This document shows positions 56,954 through 64,000 of a stretch of 64,000 bases of DNA, piece after piece. Each line of letters begins with the position of its first letter. Position 1 is the stretch's first letter. The position numbers and the translations under genes are program-made. This DNA is from Mycobacterium sp. IS-3022 (lineage in GTDB: Bacteria > Actinomycetota > Actinomycetes > Mycobacteriales > Mycobacteriaceae): positions 1 through 64,000 of the forward strand of contig NZ_LQIN01000013.1 in the NCBI RefSeq assembly GCF_001500065.1. Reading direction: 5' to 3'. The notes beneath the pieces were generated by a model. The model did no database searches. It was given only the letters and a program-made list of their open reading frames with translations, and was not told the DNA's origin.

Positions 56954-58498
56954 TCAGCGCGCCACCCGCGAGGTGAACGTGCCGTGGTAGCTCATCGGCA
57001 CATGAAACGGCAGCCATGCTTCGGCGATCGGTCCATCGTCGATATGGGCGGCGTCGAACACCATCAGCCTGCTGCGATGCCGCGCCTCCTGGTAGCCGAC
57101 GGTCAGCACCCAACCGTCGTCCTCGGCGGTGCTGCCCGGACGAGGCACGAAGGTGGGCTCGACCAGGATGTCGCCTGGTGCGCTGTACACCTGACTCGCC
57201 CCGGTCCGGTGATCGATCCGGGCGATGCCCTGGCCGCTGTAGCGCCTCGGGTCCTGCACGGCCACAAAGGAGCAGTCGTGACGCAACGTCGATCGCCGTT
57301 GATCGATCTGCGGAAACTCGCATCCGAAGTCGGCGACGGGTTCGCGGCTGACCCGGCCGTTGGCCGCGATGCGAAAGCGCGTCAGGACGACGGCATCGTC
57401 CGGGTCGGCTGAGCCGGCGACCTGGGCGACGTCTGATCGGATGTGAGCCGTGTAGCTCTTCACACCGGCCCAGGTCGATGTCGCGAACCGCGGCAACTCC
57501 ACGACGACGTCGTCGCCGTCGTCGTAGGCGTTGGTGTAGTGCCAGTGGAAGAACGCGTCGGTCTCGACCGTGCGCACCGGGCCGCCGTCGCGCGGCGCCA
57601 AGACGAAATACGCCGGCATATCGGTCTTGAAATGCATTGCCTCCCAGAACGATACGTGCCCAGCAAGGGCCATCGGGTTGATCCTCAACGGCGAGACGAC
57701 GAAGATCGCGTAGCGCGAGGTCAACGCCATGTCGTGCACGATGCCCAGGCCCGGCAGCGGAACGGCACGCACGTACCGGGTGACCCCGCGGGCGTCGGTT
57801 TCGTAGAGACGCAATCGCGCCCGCGGGATGAACTCGGCTGCCAATTCGCGCAACCGGCGGCGGCGCTCGTCGCCTTTGGTGCCGCGCAGCGCCCACCCGA
57901 CGTCAAGGCGCGGAAAGTAGGGGTCGAAGCCGAAGTTGACCTTCGTGTCGGCGATCGGGTCGTAGGTGTAGTGCGCGGAGTAGGCCCGCACCGGTCCCTT
58001 GAGCGCACCGCCGAGGTTGCACAGCCCGACCGTGTCGAGAGTGTCGAGATCCAGCTGGTGCGGCGGTCCGCCCTCCCACAGCGCGAGCAGTTGGTCGGCG
58101 TTGACCATGACGCTGGTGTTCGCGGTGTTCGCGGGCAGCCGCAGCGCGTTGGCCAGCGGACCGCCCGGCCGTTGCGAGCTGAACCCGCGCGCGACCGGCC
58201 CGTCAGCTGCCGTGGTTTTCAGATAGTGCTTGGTGCGGACGAACTTGTTGCGGAAGCGCACAGTGCGGCCGTCAAGGACGAACGCGCTGACCATGCCGTC
58301 GGCGTCGTAGACGCTCTCCACGCGTGAGCCGCCGATGTTCCACCTGCCGGAGCCGTTGCGATACAGCGTGCCGACGAGGTCCGCGGGCAACCGGCCCATG
58401 ATGTCGGTGACTGGGATGTCGAATTCACCTGCAATGTCGTCCCAGTATCGCGATGGTTCCGCCGCGTCGGATTGCGCCTGTGATTCCTCGACCGTCAT
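56954..58498 (-). CDS. Carotenoid cleavage dioxygenase family protein
   Basis: This 514-residue enzyme is a seven-bladed propeller dioxygenase. Four iron-binding histidines are seen at the expected places: His176 (YSAHYTYDP), His255 (GIVHDMAL), His320 (FHWHYTNAY) and His505 (MSYHGTF). Substrates may be carotenoids, apocarotenals or stilbenoids; sequence alone does not decide. The gene follows a tetR gene by about 14 bases, and a perfect palindrome lies between them. Confidence 0.92.
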   Translation of the reverse strand: MTVEESQAQSDAAEPSRYWDDIAGEFDIPVTDIMGRLPADLVGTLYRNGSGRWNIGGSRVESVYDADGMVSAFVLDGRTVRFRNKFVRTKHYLKTTAADGPVARGFSSQRPGGPLANALRLPANTANTSVMVNADQLLALWEGGPPHQLDLDTLDTVGLCNLGGALKGPVRAYSAHYTYDPIADTKVNFGFDPYFPRLDVGWALRGTKGDERRRRLRELAAEFIPRARLRLYETDARGVTRYVRAVPLPGLGIVHDMALTSRYAIFVVSPLRINPMALAGHVSFWEAMHFKTDMPAYFVLAPRDGGPVRTVETDAFFHWHYTNAYDDGDDVVVELPRFATSTWAGVKSYTAHIRSDVAQVAGSADPDDAVVLTRFRIAANGRVSREPVADFGCEFPQIDQRRSTLRHDCSFVAVQDPRRYSGQGIARIDHRTGASQVYSAPGDILVEPTFVPRPGSTAEDDGWVLTVGYQEARHRSRLMVFDAAHIDDGPIAEAWLPFHVPMSYHGTFTSRVAR

Positions 58499-58501
58499 AA
58501 A

Positions 58502-58514
58502 AGACAGTCTGTCT
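58502..58514 (-). promoter_or_regulatory. Perfect palindrome before the carotenoid oxygenase start (TetR-type operator candidate)
   Basis: AGACAG-T-CTGTCT is a 13-base perfect inverted repeat at 58502-58514. It overlaps the last bases of the tetR gene and ends three bases before the oxygenase ATG. It probably binds the TetR encoded upstream and controls the oxygenase separately from polA-tetR read-through. Confidence 0.6.
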
Positions 58515-59145
58515 ATTTCATCTGGCCGTTGTCAATACTCTCGATGTCGTCGGCCAAAAACGGCAGGGCCGCGCCGCCGTCCCAACACAGCGTCGTCAGG
58601 TGCTCGACGAGGTCGGTTCGCGACATGCTGCCCGTTCTTCGCCACCATTCCGCAGCCGCCACCGCCGAGCCGACGATCGCACGCGACCACGGCGCCGCGG
58701 CGGGACCGCGGGTGTCACCGGCGAATGCGGAGACAAGCATCGCCTCGACCGCGGCCGCGAGTTGTTCGAAGACGCCGGAGGCTGGGTCGCCGCTCAATGC
58801 CCGGTGTATCTGCGGCTCGGCGGCGATCCAGCCGCAGATGACGTCGAAGAACAACGCCATCCGGTGCCGTAGATCGGTGGAACCCGCTGCACGCCTGGTG
58901 ATTTCGTTGAGTAGCCGGGCTGCGGTGCGCTCGCTCAGTGCGGCGAGCAACGCCTCCCGGCTGGGGTACATCGCATATACCGCGGACCGTACGAAACCCG
59001 CTTCCGCGGCGATGTCGGTCAGCCCGACCGCGGGTCCCTTGGCGCGGATCGCGCGTTCAGCGGCATCCAGCAGGGCGGCCCGCCGCTCGGCGGGATTCAC
59101 CCGCGAACCGGCCGGACGGCCTCGTCCTCGCTTCTGCGGCTGCAC
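58513..59145 (-). CDS. TetR-family transcriptional regulator
   Basis: This 210-residue protein starts with a basic arm containing an AT-hook-like GRGRPAGSR, then a TetR helix-turn-helix (about 22-65; TDIAAEAGFVRSAVYAMYPSREALL). The C-terminal domain is of an unassigned ligand type. It lies 21 bases downstream of polA and just upstream of the carotenoid oxygenase gene, which it probably regulates through the palindrome at 58502-58514. Confidence 0.87.
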   Translation of the reverse strand: MQPQKRGRGRPAGSRVNPAERRAALLDAAERAIRAKGPAVGLTDIAAEAGFVRSAVYAMYPSREALLAALSERTAARLLNEITRRAAGSTDLRHRMALFFDVICGWIAAEPQIHRALSGDPASGVFEQLAAAVEAMLVSAFAGDTRGPAAAPWSRAIVGSAVAAAEWWRRTGSMSRTDLVEHLTTLCWDGGAALPFLADDIESIDNGQMK

Positions 59146-59166
59146 ACCGAAAGCGTACGAGGACCG

Positions 59167-61896
59167 CTAGTGAGCCGCGGCGTCCCAGCTGCGGCCGTAC
59201 CCGACCGATACCTCGAGCGGGACATCCAACGGATAGGCGTTGCACATCTGGTCGTGCACCACCTTCTCGAGGTCTGCCCGCTCCCCCGGCGCGATCTCGA
59301 ACAGCAGTTCGTCGTGCACCTGCAGCAGCATCCGCGACGTCAGGCCGGCCTCCTTCAGCGCCTTGTCGACGTTGATCATCGCCACCTTGATGATGTCGGC
59401 GGCGCTGCCCTGGATCGGCGCGTTGAGCGCGGCGCGCTCGGCGGCCTCACGCACGTTGCGGTTGCTGCTGTCCAGCTCCGGCAGGTAGCGCCGCCTGCCG
59501 AACACCGTCGAGGTGTATCCGTCCTTGCGAGCCTGGTCGACGACGTTGTGCAGGTAATCGCGCACCCCGCCGAACCGGTCGAAGTACTGCTCCATCTGCA
59601 CTTTGGCTTCCTCGGTGGAGATCTTGAGTTGCGCAGCGAGCCCGTAGGCGCTCAGCCCGTACGCCAGTCCGTAGGACATCGCCTTGACGCGGCGCCGCAG
59701 GTCGGCGGTGACCTCGTCGATCGGCACCGAGAACGCCCGCGAAGCGACGAACGAGTGCAGGTCCTCCCCGGTCCGGAACGCCTCGATCAGTCCCTCGTCC
59801 TGAGAGAGGTGCGCCATGATGCGCATTTCTATCTGGCTGTAGTCGGCCGTCATCAGCTCGGCATAGCCCTTGCCCACTACGAACGCGTCGCGGATACGCC
59901 GGCCGGCGTCGGTGCGGATCGGGATGTTCTGCAGGTTCGGCTCGGTCGACGAGAGCCGACCCGTCGCGGCGATGGTCTGGTTGAAGGTGGTATGAATCCG
60001 GCCGTCGGAGGCCACGGACGCCAGCAGCCCGTCGACGGTCACCTTCAACCGCGTCGCGTCGCGGTGGGTGAGCAGATGCTGCAGGAACGGGTGGCCCGTC
60101 TTGTCGAACAGCGACTGCAGCGCATCCGCATCGGTCGTGTAGCCGGTCTTGGTGCGCTTGGTCTTCGGCATCTCGAGTTCGTCGAACAGCACGACCTGCA
60201 GCTGCTTCGGTGAACCGAGGTTGATCTGCTTGCCGATCACCGCGTAGGCCGCCTCGGCGGCGTCGCGGATCTGGTCGGCGAACTCGCTCTGCAACTGGCC
60301 GAGTTGCTCGAGGTCGACGGCGATGCCCGCGGTCTCCATCTCGGCCAACACCCGCTGCACCGGCAACTCCATGTTGTTCAGCAGCGCCAGGGAGTCGATA
60401 CGGGCGAGCTCCTCGTCGAGCGCGTCGGCGAGATCCATCACGGCGCTGGCCCGCAGGATCACCGTCTGCACGGCCTGACCATCGATGCCGTCACTGTCAT
60501 CGAGAAGTGAGAGTTGTTGCTGCTCAGGTGTTTCCGCACGAAGTTCGCGCTTCAGGTAGCGCAGCGAGAGATCGTCGAGCGCAAAGCTGCGTTGCCCAGG
60601 GCGGACGAGGTACGCCGCCAGGGCGGTGTCCGACGTGACACCGGCGAGCGTCCAGCCGCGGCCCTGCAGATCGTGCATCGCCAGCTTGGCTTCGTGTAGC
60701 GCCTTCGGCGGTCCGGGGTCGGCCAGCCAGGACGCCAGCGCGGCCTCGTCATCGGCGCTCAGCGTGGCGGTGTCGATGTAGCGCCCGTCGCCGTCCGCGG
60801 CGACGATGGCCAGTGCGGTCGCGTCGGCGTCGAAGGCCAGGTGCGTGCCGACCACCGCCATACCGAACCTCTTACCCGAGCTGTGTTCGGCCAGCCACGC
60901 CGCGAGCTCTCCCGGTTCCAGCGCGCGCCCGCGCACGTCGAAACCCTGGTCCACCTCGGGGTCCGCCGACGCCAGCGTTTCGAACAGCCGGTCGCGGAGC
61001 ACCCGGAATTCCAGGTCGTCGAAGAGCCGGTGGATCTGGTCGCGGTCCCACGGCTGCATGCGCAGGGTGTCCGGCGTCTGCGGGAGCGGTACGTCGCGCA
61101 CCAGGTCGGTCAGTTCCCGGTTGAGCACGACGCTCGACAGGTTCGCCCGCAACGCATCGCCGACCTTGCCCTTCACAGAGTCGACGTTGTCGACCAGCGC
61201 CTGCAGCGAGCCGAATTCGGCGATCCACTTTGTCGCCGTCTTCTCCCCGACGCCCGGGATGCCCGGCAGGTTGTCGCTGGGGTCACCGCGCAGGGCCGCG
61301 AAATCCGGGTACTGGTGCGGGGTCAGGCCGTACTTCTCCAGCACCGCCTCAGGGGTGAACCGGGTCAGCTCGCTGACGCCCTTGCGCGGGTAGAGCACCG
61401 TGACGTCGTCGCTGACCAGTTGCAGCGAGTCGCGGTCACCGCTGACCACCAGCACGCGATAGCCGCCCGACTCGGCCTGCGTGGCCAGCGTGGCGATGAT
61501 GTCGTCGGCCTCGAAGCCCGGTTCGGCGAGCACCGTGATCCCCAACGCGCCGAGCACCTCTTTGGTGATGTCGATCTGGCCGCGGAACTCGTCGGGGGTC
61601 GTCGACCGGCCGGCCTTGTACTCGGGGTACTTGTCGACGCGGAACGTCTGGCGCGACACGTCGAACGCGGCCGCGATGTGGCTGGGCTGCTCGTCACGCA
61701 ACAGATTGATCAGCATCGCCGTGAAGCCGTACACCGCGTTGGTGGTGAGCCCGCCCTGCGTCTTGAAGTTCTCGGCGGGCAGCGCGTAGAACGCCCGATA
61801 CGCCAGCGAATTGCCGTCGAGCAACATCAGTGTCGGCTTCTGTTCCGTGTGCTCGGACGCCGTCTTCTTCCCGGTGGCGGTGGTGGCTGGACTCAC
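59167..61896 (-). CDS. polA: DNA polymerase I
   Basis: PolA fills gaps in repair and processes Okazaki fragments. The 909-residue protein has an N-terminal 5' nuclease domain (about 20-315), a middle 3'-5' exonuclease-fold domain (about 335-510) and the polymerase domain with motif A DYSQIEMRIMAHLS, motif B RRRVKAMSYGLAYG and motif C VHDELLFE. The middle domain does not show a clear set of catalytic acids, in line with the non-proofreading PolA known in mycobacteria. It starts at a GTG (61896). It is divergent from the DUF35-thiolase operon. Confidence 0.97.
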   Translation of the reverse strand: MSPATTATGKKTASEHTEQKPTLMLLDGNSLAYRAFYALPAENFKTQGGLTTNAVYGFTAMLINLLRDEQPSHIAAAFDVSRQTFRVDKYPEYKAGRSTTPDEFRGQIDITKEVLGALGITVLAEPGFEADDIIATLATQAESGGYRVLVVSGDRDSLQLVSDDVTVLYPRKGVSELTRFTPEAVLEKYGLTPHQYPDFAALRGDPSDNLPGIPGVGEKTATKWIAEFGSLQALVDNVDSVKGKVGDALRANLSSVVLNRELTDLVRDVPLPQTPDTLRMQPWDRDQIHRLFDDLEFRVLRDRLFETLASADPEVDQGFDVRGRALEPGELAAWLAEHSSGKRFGMAVVGTHLAFDADATALAIVAADGDGRYIDTATLSADDEAALASWLADPGPPKALHEAKLAMHDLQGRGWTLAGVTSDTALAAYLVRPGQRSFALDDLSLRYLKRELRAETPEQQQLSLLDDSDGIDGQAVQTVILRASAVMDLADALDEELARIDSLALLNNMELPVQRVLAEMETAGIAVDLEQLGQLQSEFADQIRDAAEAAYAVIGKQINLGSPKQLQVVLFDELEMPKTKRTKTGYTTDADALQSLFDKTGHPFLQHLLTHRDATRLKVTVDGLLASVASDGRIHTTFNQTIAATGRLSSTEPNLQNIPIRTDAGRRIRDAFVVGKGYAELMTADYSQIEMRIMAHLSQDEGLIEAFRTGEDLHSFVASRAFSVPIDEVTADLRRRVKAMSYGLAYGLSAYGLAAQLKISTEEAKVQMEQYFDRFGGVRDYLHNVVDQARKDGYTSTVFGRRRYLPELDSSNRNVREAAERAALNAPIQGSAADIIKVAMINVDKALKEAGLTSRMLLQVHDELLFEIAPGERADLEKVVHDQMCNAYPLDVPLEVSVGYGRSWDAAAH

Positions 61897-61970
61897 GGCC
61901 CTACTCTATGCATCGGCGGTGACATGGGAGCCACCGTGGCGCTCGCACCCGCCGCCGCGTCCCGCTCAAC

Positions 61971-61984
61971 TGGAACACGTTTCA
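61971..61984 (+). promoter_or_regulatory. KstR operator before the DUF35-thiolase operon
   Basis: TGGAACACGTTTCA matches the KstR consensus TNNAACNNGTTNNA at every fixed position. It overlaps a possible -35 and lies 19 bases before TACGCT (62004-62009), which is seven bases before the GTG of the first gene. KstR represses cholesterol-catabolism genes until a sterol-CoA intermediate binds. The M. tuberculosis counterparts Rv1628c-Rv1627c are recalled as KstR-regulon members. Confidence 0.82.
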
Positions 61985-62016
61985 GTTTCGCCGGGCGACT
62001 CGGTACGCTGACCCGC

Positions 62017-62454
62017 GTGTCAGCTTCCACTCAACCCGCGATCGAAGGTTGGTTCGCCACCGATGGATCCGGGGAGGCCTATCTGATCGGCGGCAAGTGC
62101 CATCAGTGCGGCACCTACGTGTTCCCGCCGCGCGCCAACAACTGTCCGAACCCGGGGTGTGACGGCGACGAGTTGGCCCAGGTGCCGCTGTCGCGGCGCG
62201 GGACGCTGTGGAGTTACACCGAGAACCGGTACGCTCCCCCGCCGCCGTATCCGGCCCCGGATCCCTTCAAGCCCTTCGCCGTTGCCGCGGTGGAACTGGC
62301 CGAGGAGGGGCTCATCGTGCTGGGCAAGGTCGTCGAGGGAATCTTGGCCGCGGACCTGAAGGTCGGTATGGAGATGGAGCTGACCACGATGCCGTTGTTC
62401 GTCGACGACGACGGGGTCGAGCGCGTCGTTCACGCATGGAGGCCTGCGTCATGA
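62017..62454 (+). CDS. DUF35/OB-fold acyl-CoA-associated protein (Rv1628c-like)
   Basis: This 145-residue protein has an N-terminal zinc ribbon (CHQCGTYVFPPRANNCPNPGC, ligands at about 29, 32, 43 and 48) followed by an OB fold typical of DUF35. Such proteins pair with thiolase-like or hydratase partners in lipid and steroid degradation, as with the next gene, whose ATG overlaps its stop as ATGA. The GTG at 62017 fits a leaderless mRNA. It is probably induced by sterols through the upstream KstR site. Confidence 0.88.
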   Translation: MSASTQPAIEGWFATDGSGEAYLIGGKCHQCGTYVFPPRANNCPNPGCDGDELAQVPLSRRGTLWSYTENRYAPPPPYPAPDPFKPFAVAAVELAEEGLIVLGKVVEGILAADLKVGMEMELTTMPLFVDDDGVERVVHAWRPAS

Positions 62455-63650
62455 GTCCCGAACCGCTGTACATCCTGGGCGCGGGCATGCACCCATGGGG
62501 CAAATGGGGCCGCGACTTCACCGAATACGGCGTCGTCGCGGCGCGGGCCGCGCTGGCCGAGGCGGGGTTGGACTGGCGTCAGATCCAGCTCGTCGCGGGC
62601 GCCGACACGATCCGCAACGGCTACCCGGGCTTCGTGGCGGGTGCGACGTTCGCGCAGAAGCTGGGCTGGAACGGCGTGCCGGTGTCCTCGAGTTACGCGG
62701 CGTGCGCCAGCGGTTCGCAGGCGTTGCAGAGCGCACGCGCCCAGATCCTGGCGGGCTTCTGCGATGTGGCGCTGGTGATCGGTGCGGATACCACTCCGAA
62801 GGGGTTCTTCGCCCCGGTCGGCGGCGAACGTCGCAACGATCCCGACTGGCAGCGCTTCCACCTCATCGGCGCCACCAACACCGTGTACTTCGCGCTGCTG
62901 GCGCGCCGCCGCATGGACCTGTACGGCGCCACTCTCGAAGACTTCGCCTCGGTGAAGGTCAAGAACGCCAAGCACGGGTTGGACAACCCGAACGCCCGCT
63001 ACCGCAAGGAAGCCACGATCGACGACGTGCTGGCCAGCCCGGTGGTGTCCGATCCGCTTCGGTTGCTTGACATCTGCGCGACGTCGGACGGCGCGGCCGC
63101 GCTGGTGGTGGCGAGCAAGTCGTTCGCGGAGAAGCATCTCGGCTCCCTCGAGGGTGTGCCGTCGGTGCGAGCGGTCAGCACCGTGACGCCGCAGTATCCG
63201 CAGCATCTACCGGAATTGCCGGACATCGCAACGGATTCCACCGCGGTGGTGAATGCGCCGGAGCGCGTGTTCAAAGACCAGATTCTCGACGCCGCCTACG
63301 CCGAAGCCGGTATCGGACCCGAGGACCTGAGCCTGGCCGAGGTCTACGACCTGTCCACGGCGCTGGAACTCGACTGGTATGAGCACCTCGGCCTGTGCGC
63401 GAAAGGCGAGGCGGAGCAACTGCTGCGCAGCGGTGCGACGGCAATCGGCGGAAAGATCCCGGTCAACCCGTCCGGCGGACTGGCCTGCTTCGGCGAAGCC
63501 ATTCCGGCACAGGCCATCGCGCAGGTCTGCGAACTGACCTGGCAGCTCAAGGGGCAGGCCACCGGCCGGCAGGTCGAGGGCGCCAAAGTGGGAGTCACCG
63601 CCAACCAGGGCCTGTTCGGTCACGGCTCCTCGGTGATTGTTGCTCGCTAG
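62451..63650 (+). CDS. Thiolase-like lipid-transfer family protein (Rv1627c-like)
   Basis: This 399-residue thiolase-superfamily protein has the nucleophile region YAACASGSQAL (Cys near residue 83) and C-terminal motifs NPSGGLACFGEAIPA and ANQGLFGHGSSVIV. It resembles the nonspecific lipid-transfer/SCP2 thiolase group, whose members often pair with DUF35 proteins as aldolases or thiolases in steroid side-chain degradation. The specific reaction cannot be told. It is translationally coupled to the DUF35 gene and under the same KstR-type operator. Confidence 0.9.
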   Translation: MSPEPLYILGAGMHPWGKWGRDFTEYGVVAARAALAEAGLDWRQIQLVAGADTIRNGYPGFVAGATFAQKLGWNGVPVSSSYAACASGSQALQSARAQILAGFCDVALVIGADTTPKGFFAPVGGERRNDPDWQRFHLIGATNTVYFALLARRRMDLYGATLEDFASVKVKNAKHGLDNPNARYRKEATIDDVLASPVVSDPLRLLDICATSDGAAALVVASKSFAEKHLGSLEGVPSVRAVSTVTPQYPQHLPELPDIATDSTAVVNAPERVFKDQILDAAYAEAGIGPEDLSLAEVYDLSTALELDWYEHLGLCAKGEAEQLLRSGATAIGGKIPVNPSGGLACFGEAIPAQAIAQVCELTWQLKGQATGRQVEGAKVGVTANQGLFGHGSSVIVAR

Positions 63651-64000
63651 GCAGTTCGAGCCATACGGCCCCTCCTACTGGGGCGCCCTCGCGGTGTTCG
63701 TCATCGGCGCCGTGTTGCTGGTGTGGTCGGGCCGCCGCCAGACCGAACCGCAGGCAAGAGGTTTGGGCCGCATCCTCGGTGGGCTCACCGCCGCGATCTA
63801 TGCCGCGATCCTGGTCTACAACTTGACCCCGCCGACACTTGCGGGTTCGGTGCCACTGCAACTCACCGACCTGGCAACCGTCGTCGCCGCGTATGCGCTG
63901 TGGACGCAACGACATTGGGCATACGCCCTGACCTACTACTGGGGTCTGGTGCTGAGCGCGCAGGCGCTGATCTCCCCCGTGCTGCGTGGACCCGACTTTC
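63637..64000 (+). CDS. TIGR02206/YwaF-like membrane protein, cut by the window end
   Basis: An open frame starts at TTG 63637 or 63640, overlapping the thiolase stop, and runs to the window edge without a stop. Its 121 residues contain four hydrophobic segments and the block PLQLTDLATVVAAYALW...YYWGLVLSAQALISP, which fits the TIGR02206 membrane family. The function is unknown. The C-terminal half is missing here. Confidence 0.72.
   Translation, partial: MLLARQFEPYGPSYWGALAVFVIGAVLLVWSGRRQTEPQARGLGRILGGLTAAIYAAILVYNLTPPTLAGSVPLQLTDLATVVAAYALWTQRHWAYALTYYWGLVLSAQALISPVLRGPDF

Noticed and set aside
60841..61980. Plus-strand open frame opposite polA, continuing into the DUF35 gene
   Set aside because: Only the part from 62017 is conserved; the rest is the complement of polA.

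Overview
The window is high-GC actinobacterial chromosome and reads as a fast-growing mycobacterium (Mycolicibacterium type). The gene order closely follows the Mycobacterium tuberculosis segment from about Rv1627c to Rv1690, run backwards (synteny recalled, not searched). An rRNA operon leader lies directly downstream of tyrS on the minus strand; a second rRNA operon (rrnB) in that place is a known mark of fast growers. Nearly every gene has a recognisable mycobacterial counterpart. The few accessory pieces are an IS607-type element, a tetR-carotenoid oxygenase pair, a UdgX-type uracil-DNA glycosylase and a class I aldolase.

Layout. 1-1648: rrn promoter and leader, then tyrS. 1.8-5.3 kb: methyltransferase, mpg, and an ABC exporter-TetR operon whose start codon sits in a double operator. 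5.3-9.1 kb: Trm112-like protein, a secreted protein and a large Rv1683-like hydrolase/adenylation-domain fusion. 9.2-11.5 kb: ABC-F protein and F420/FMN split-barrel protein. 11.5-19.9 kb: complete arginine operon argCJBDFRG plus argH, with ARG boxes upstream of argC. 20.0-24.5 kb: pheST behind a class III nucleotidyl cyclase. 24.6-27.0 kb: MpaB/DUF2236 protein with an acyl-CoA dehydrogenase. 27.0-29.2 kb: tsnR, rplT, rpmI, infC with a structured leader. 29.2-33.2 kb: DUF1844 protein, lysX, DUF732 protein. 33.3-36.1 kb: small ORFs and an IS607-type element with intact tnpB and decayed tnpA. 36.2-41.2 kb: winged-helix protein, acetyltransferase, uvrA. 41.3-49.5 kb: metallo-hydrolase, DoxX-like protein, class I aldolase, Lnt-like protein, universal stress protein, GT-C glycosyltransferase, udgX, MFS exporter. 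49.6-56.9 kb: uvrB, DUF402 protein, secreted protein, coaE, rpsA, PrsW-like protease. 57.0-61.9 kb: carotenoid oxygenase, TetR, polA. 62.0-64.0 kb: DUF35 protein and thiolase behind a KstR-type operator, then a truncated membrane protein.

Functionally the window is dominated by translation (tyrS, pheST, infC, rpmI, rplT, tsnR, rpsA, lysX), DNA repair (mpg, uvrA, uvrB, polA, udgX) and arginine synthesis. Several regulatory arrangements can be read from sequence: ARG boxes with three helically phased half-sites, a KstR motif next to sterol-regulon genes, TetR-like palindromes at three promoters, and an infC leader with a terminator hairpin and a Shine-Dalgarno-sequestering hairpin before an ATC start codon. 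Many plus-strand genes show a TANNNT element 6-8 bases before the start codon, as expected for leaderless mycobacterial mRNAs. No tRNA gene, CRISPR array or prophage was seen.
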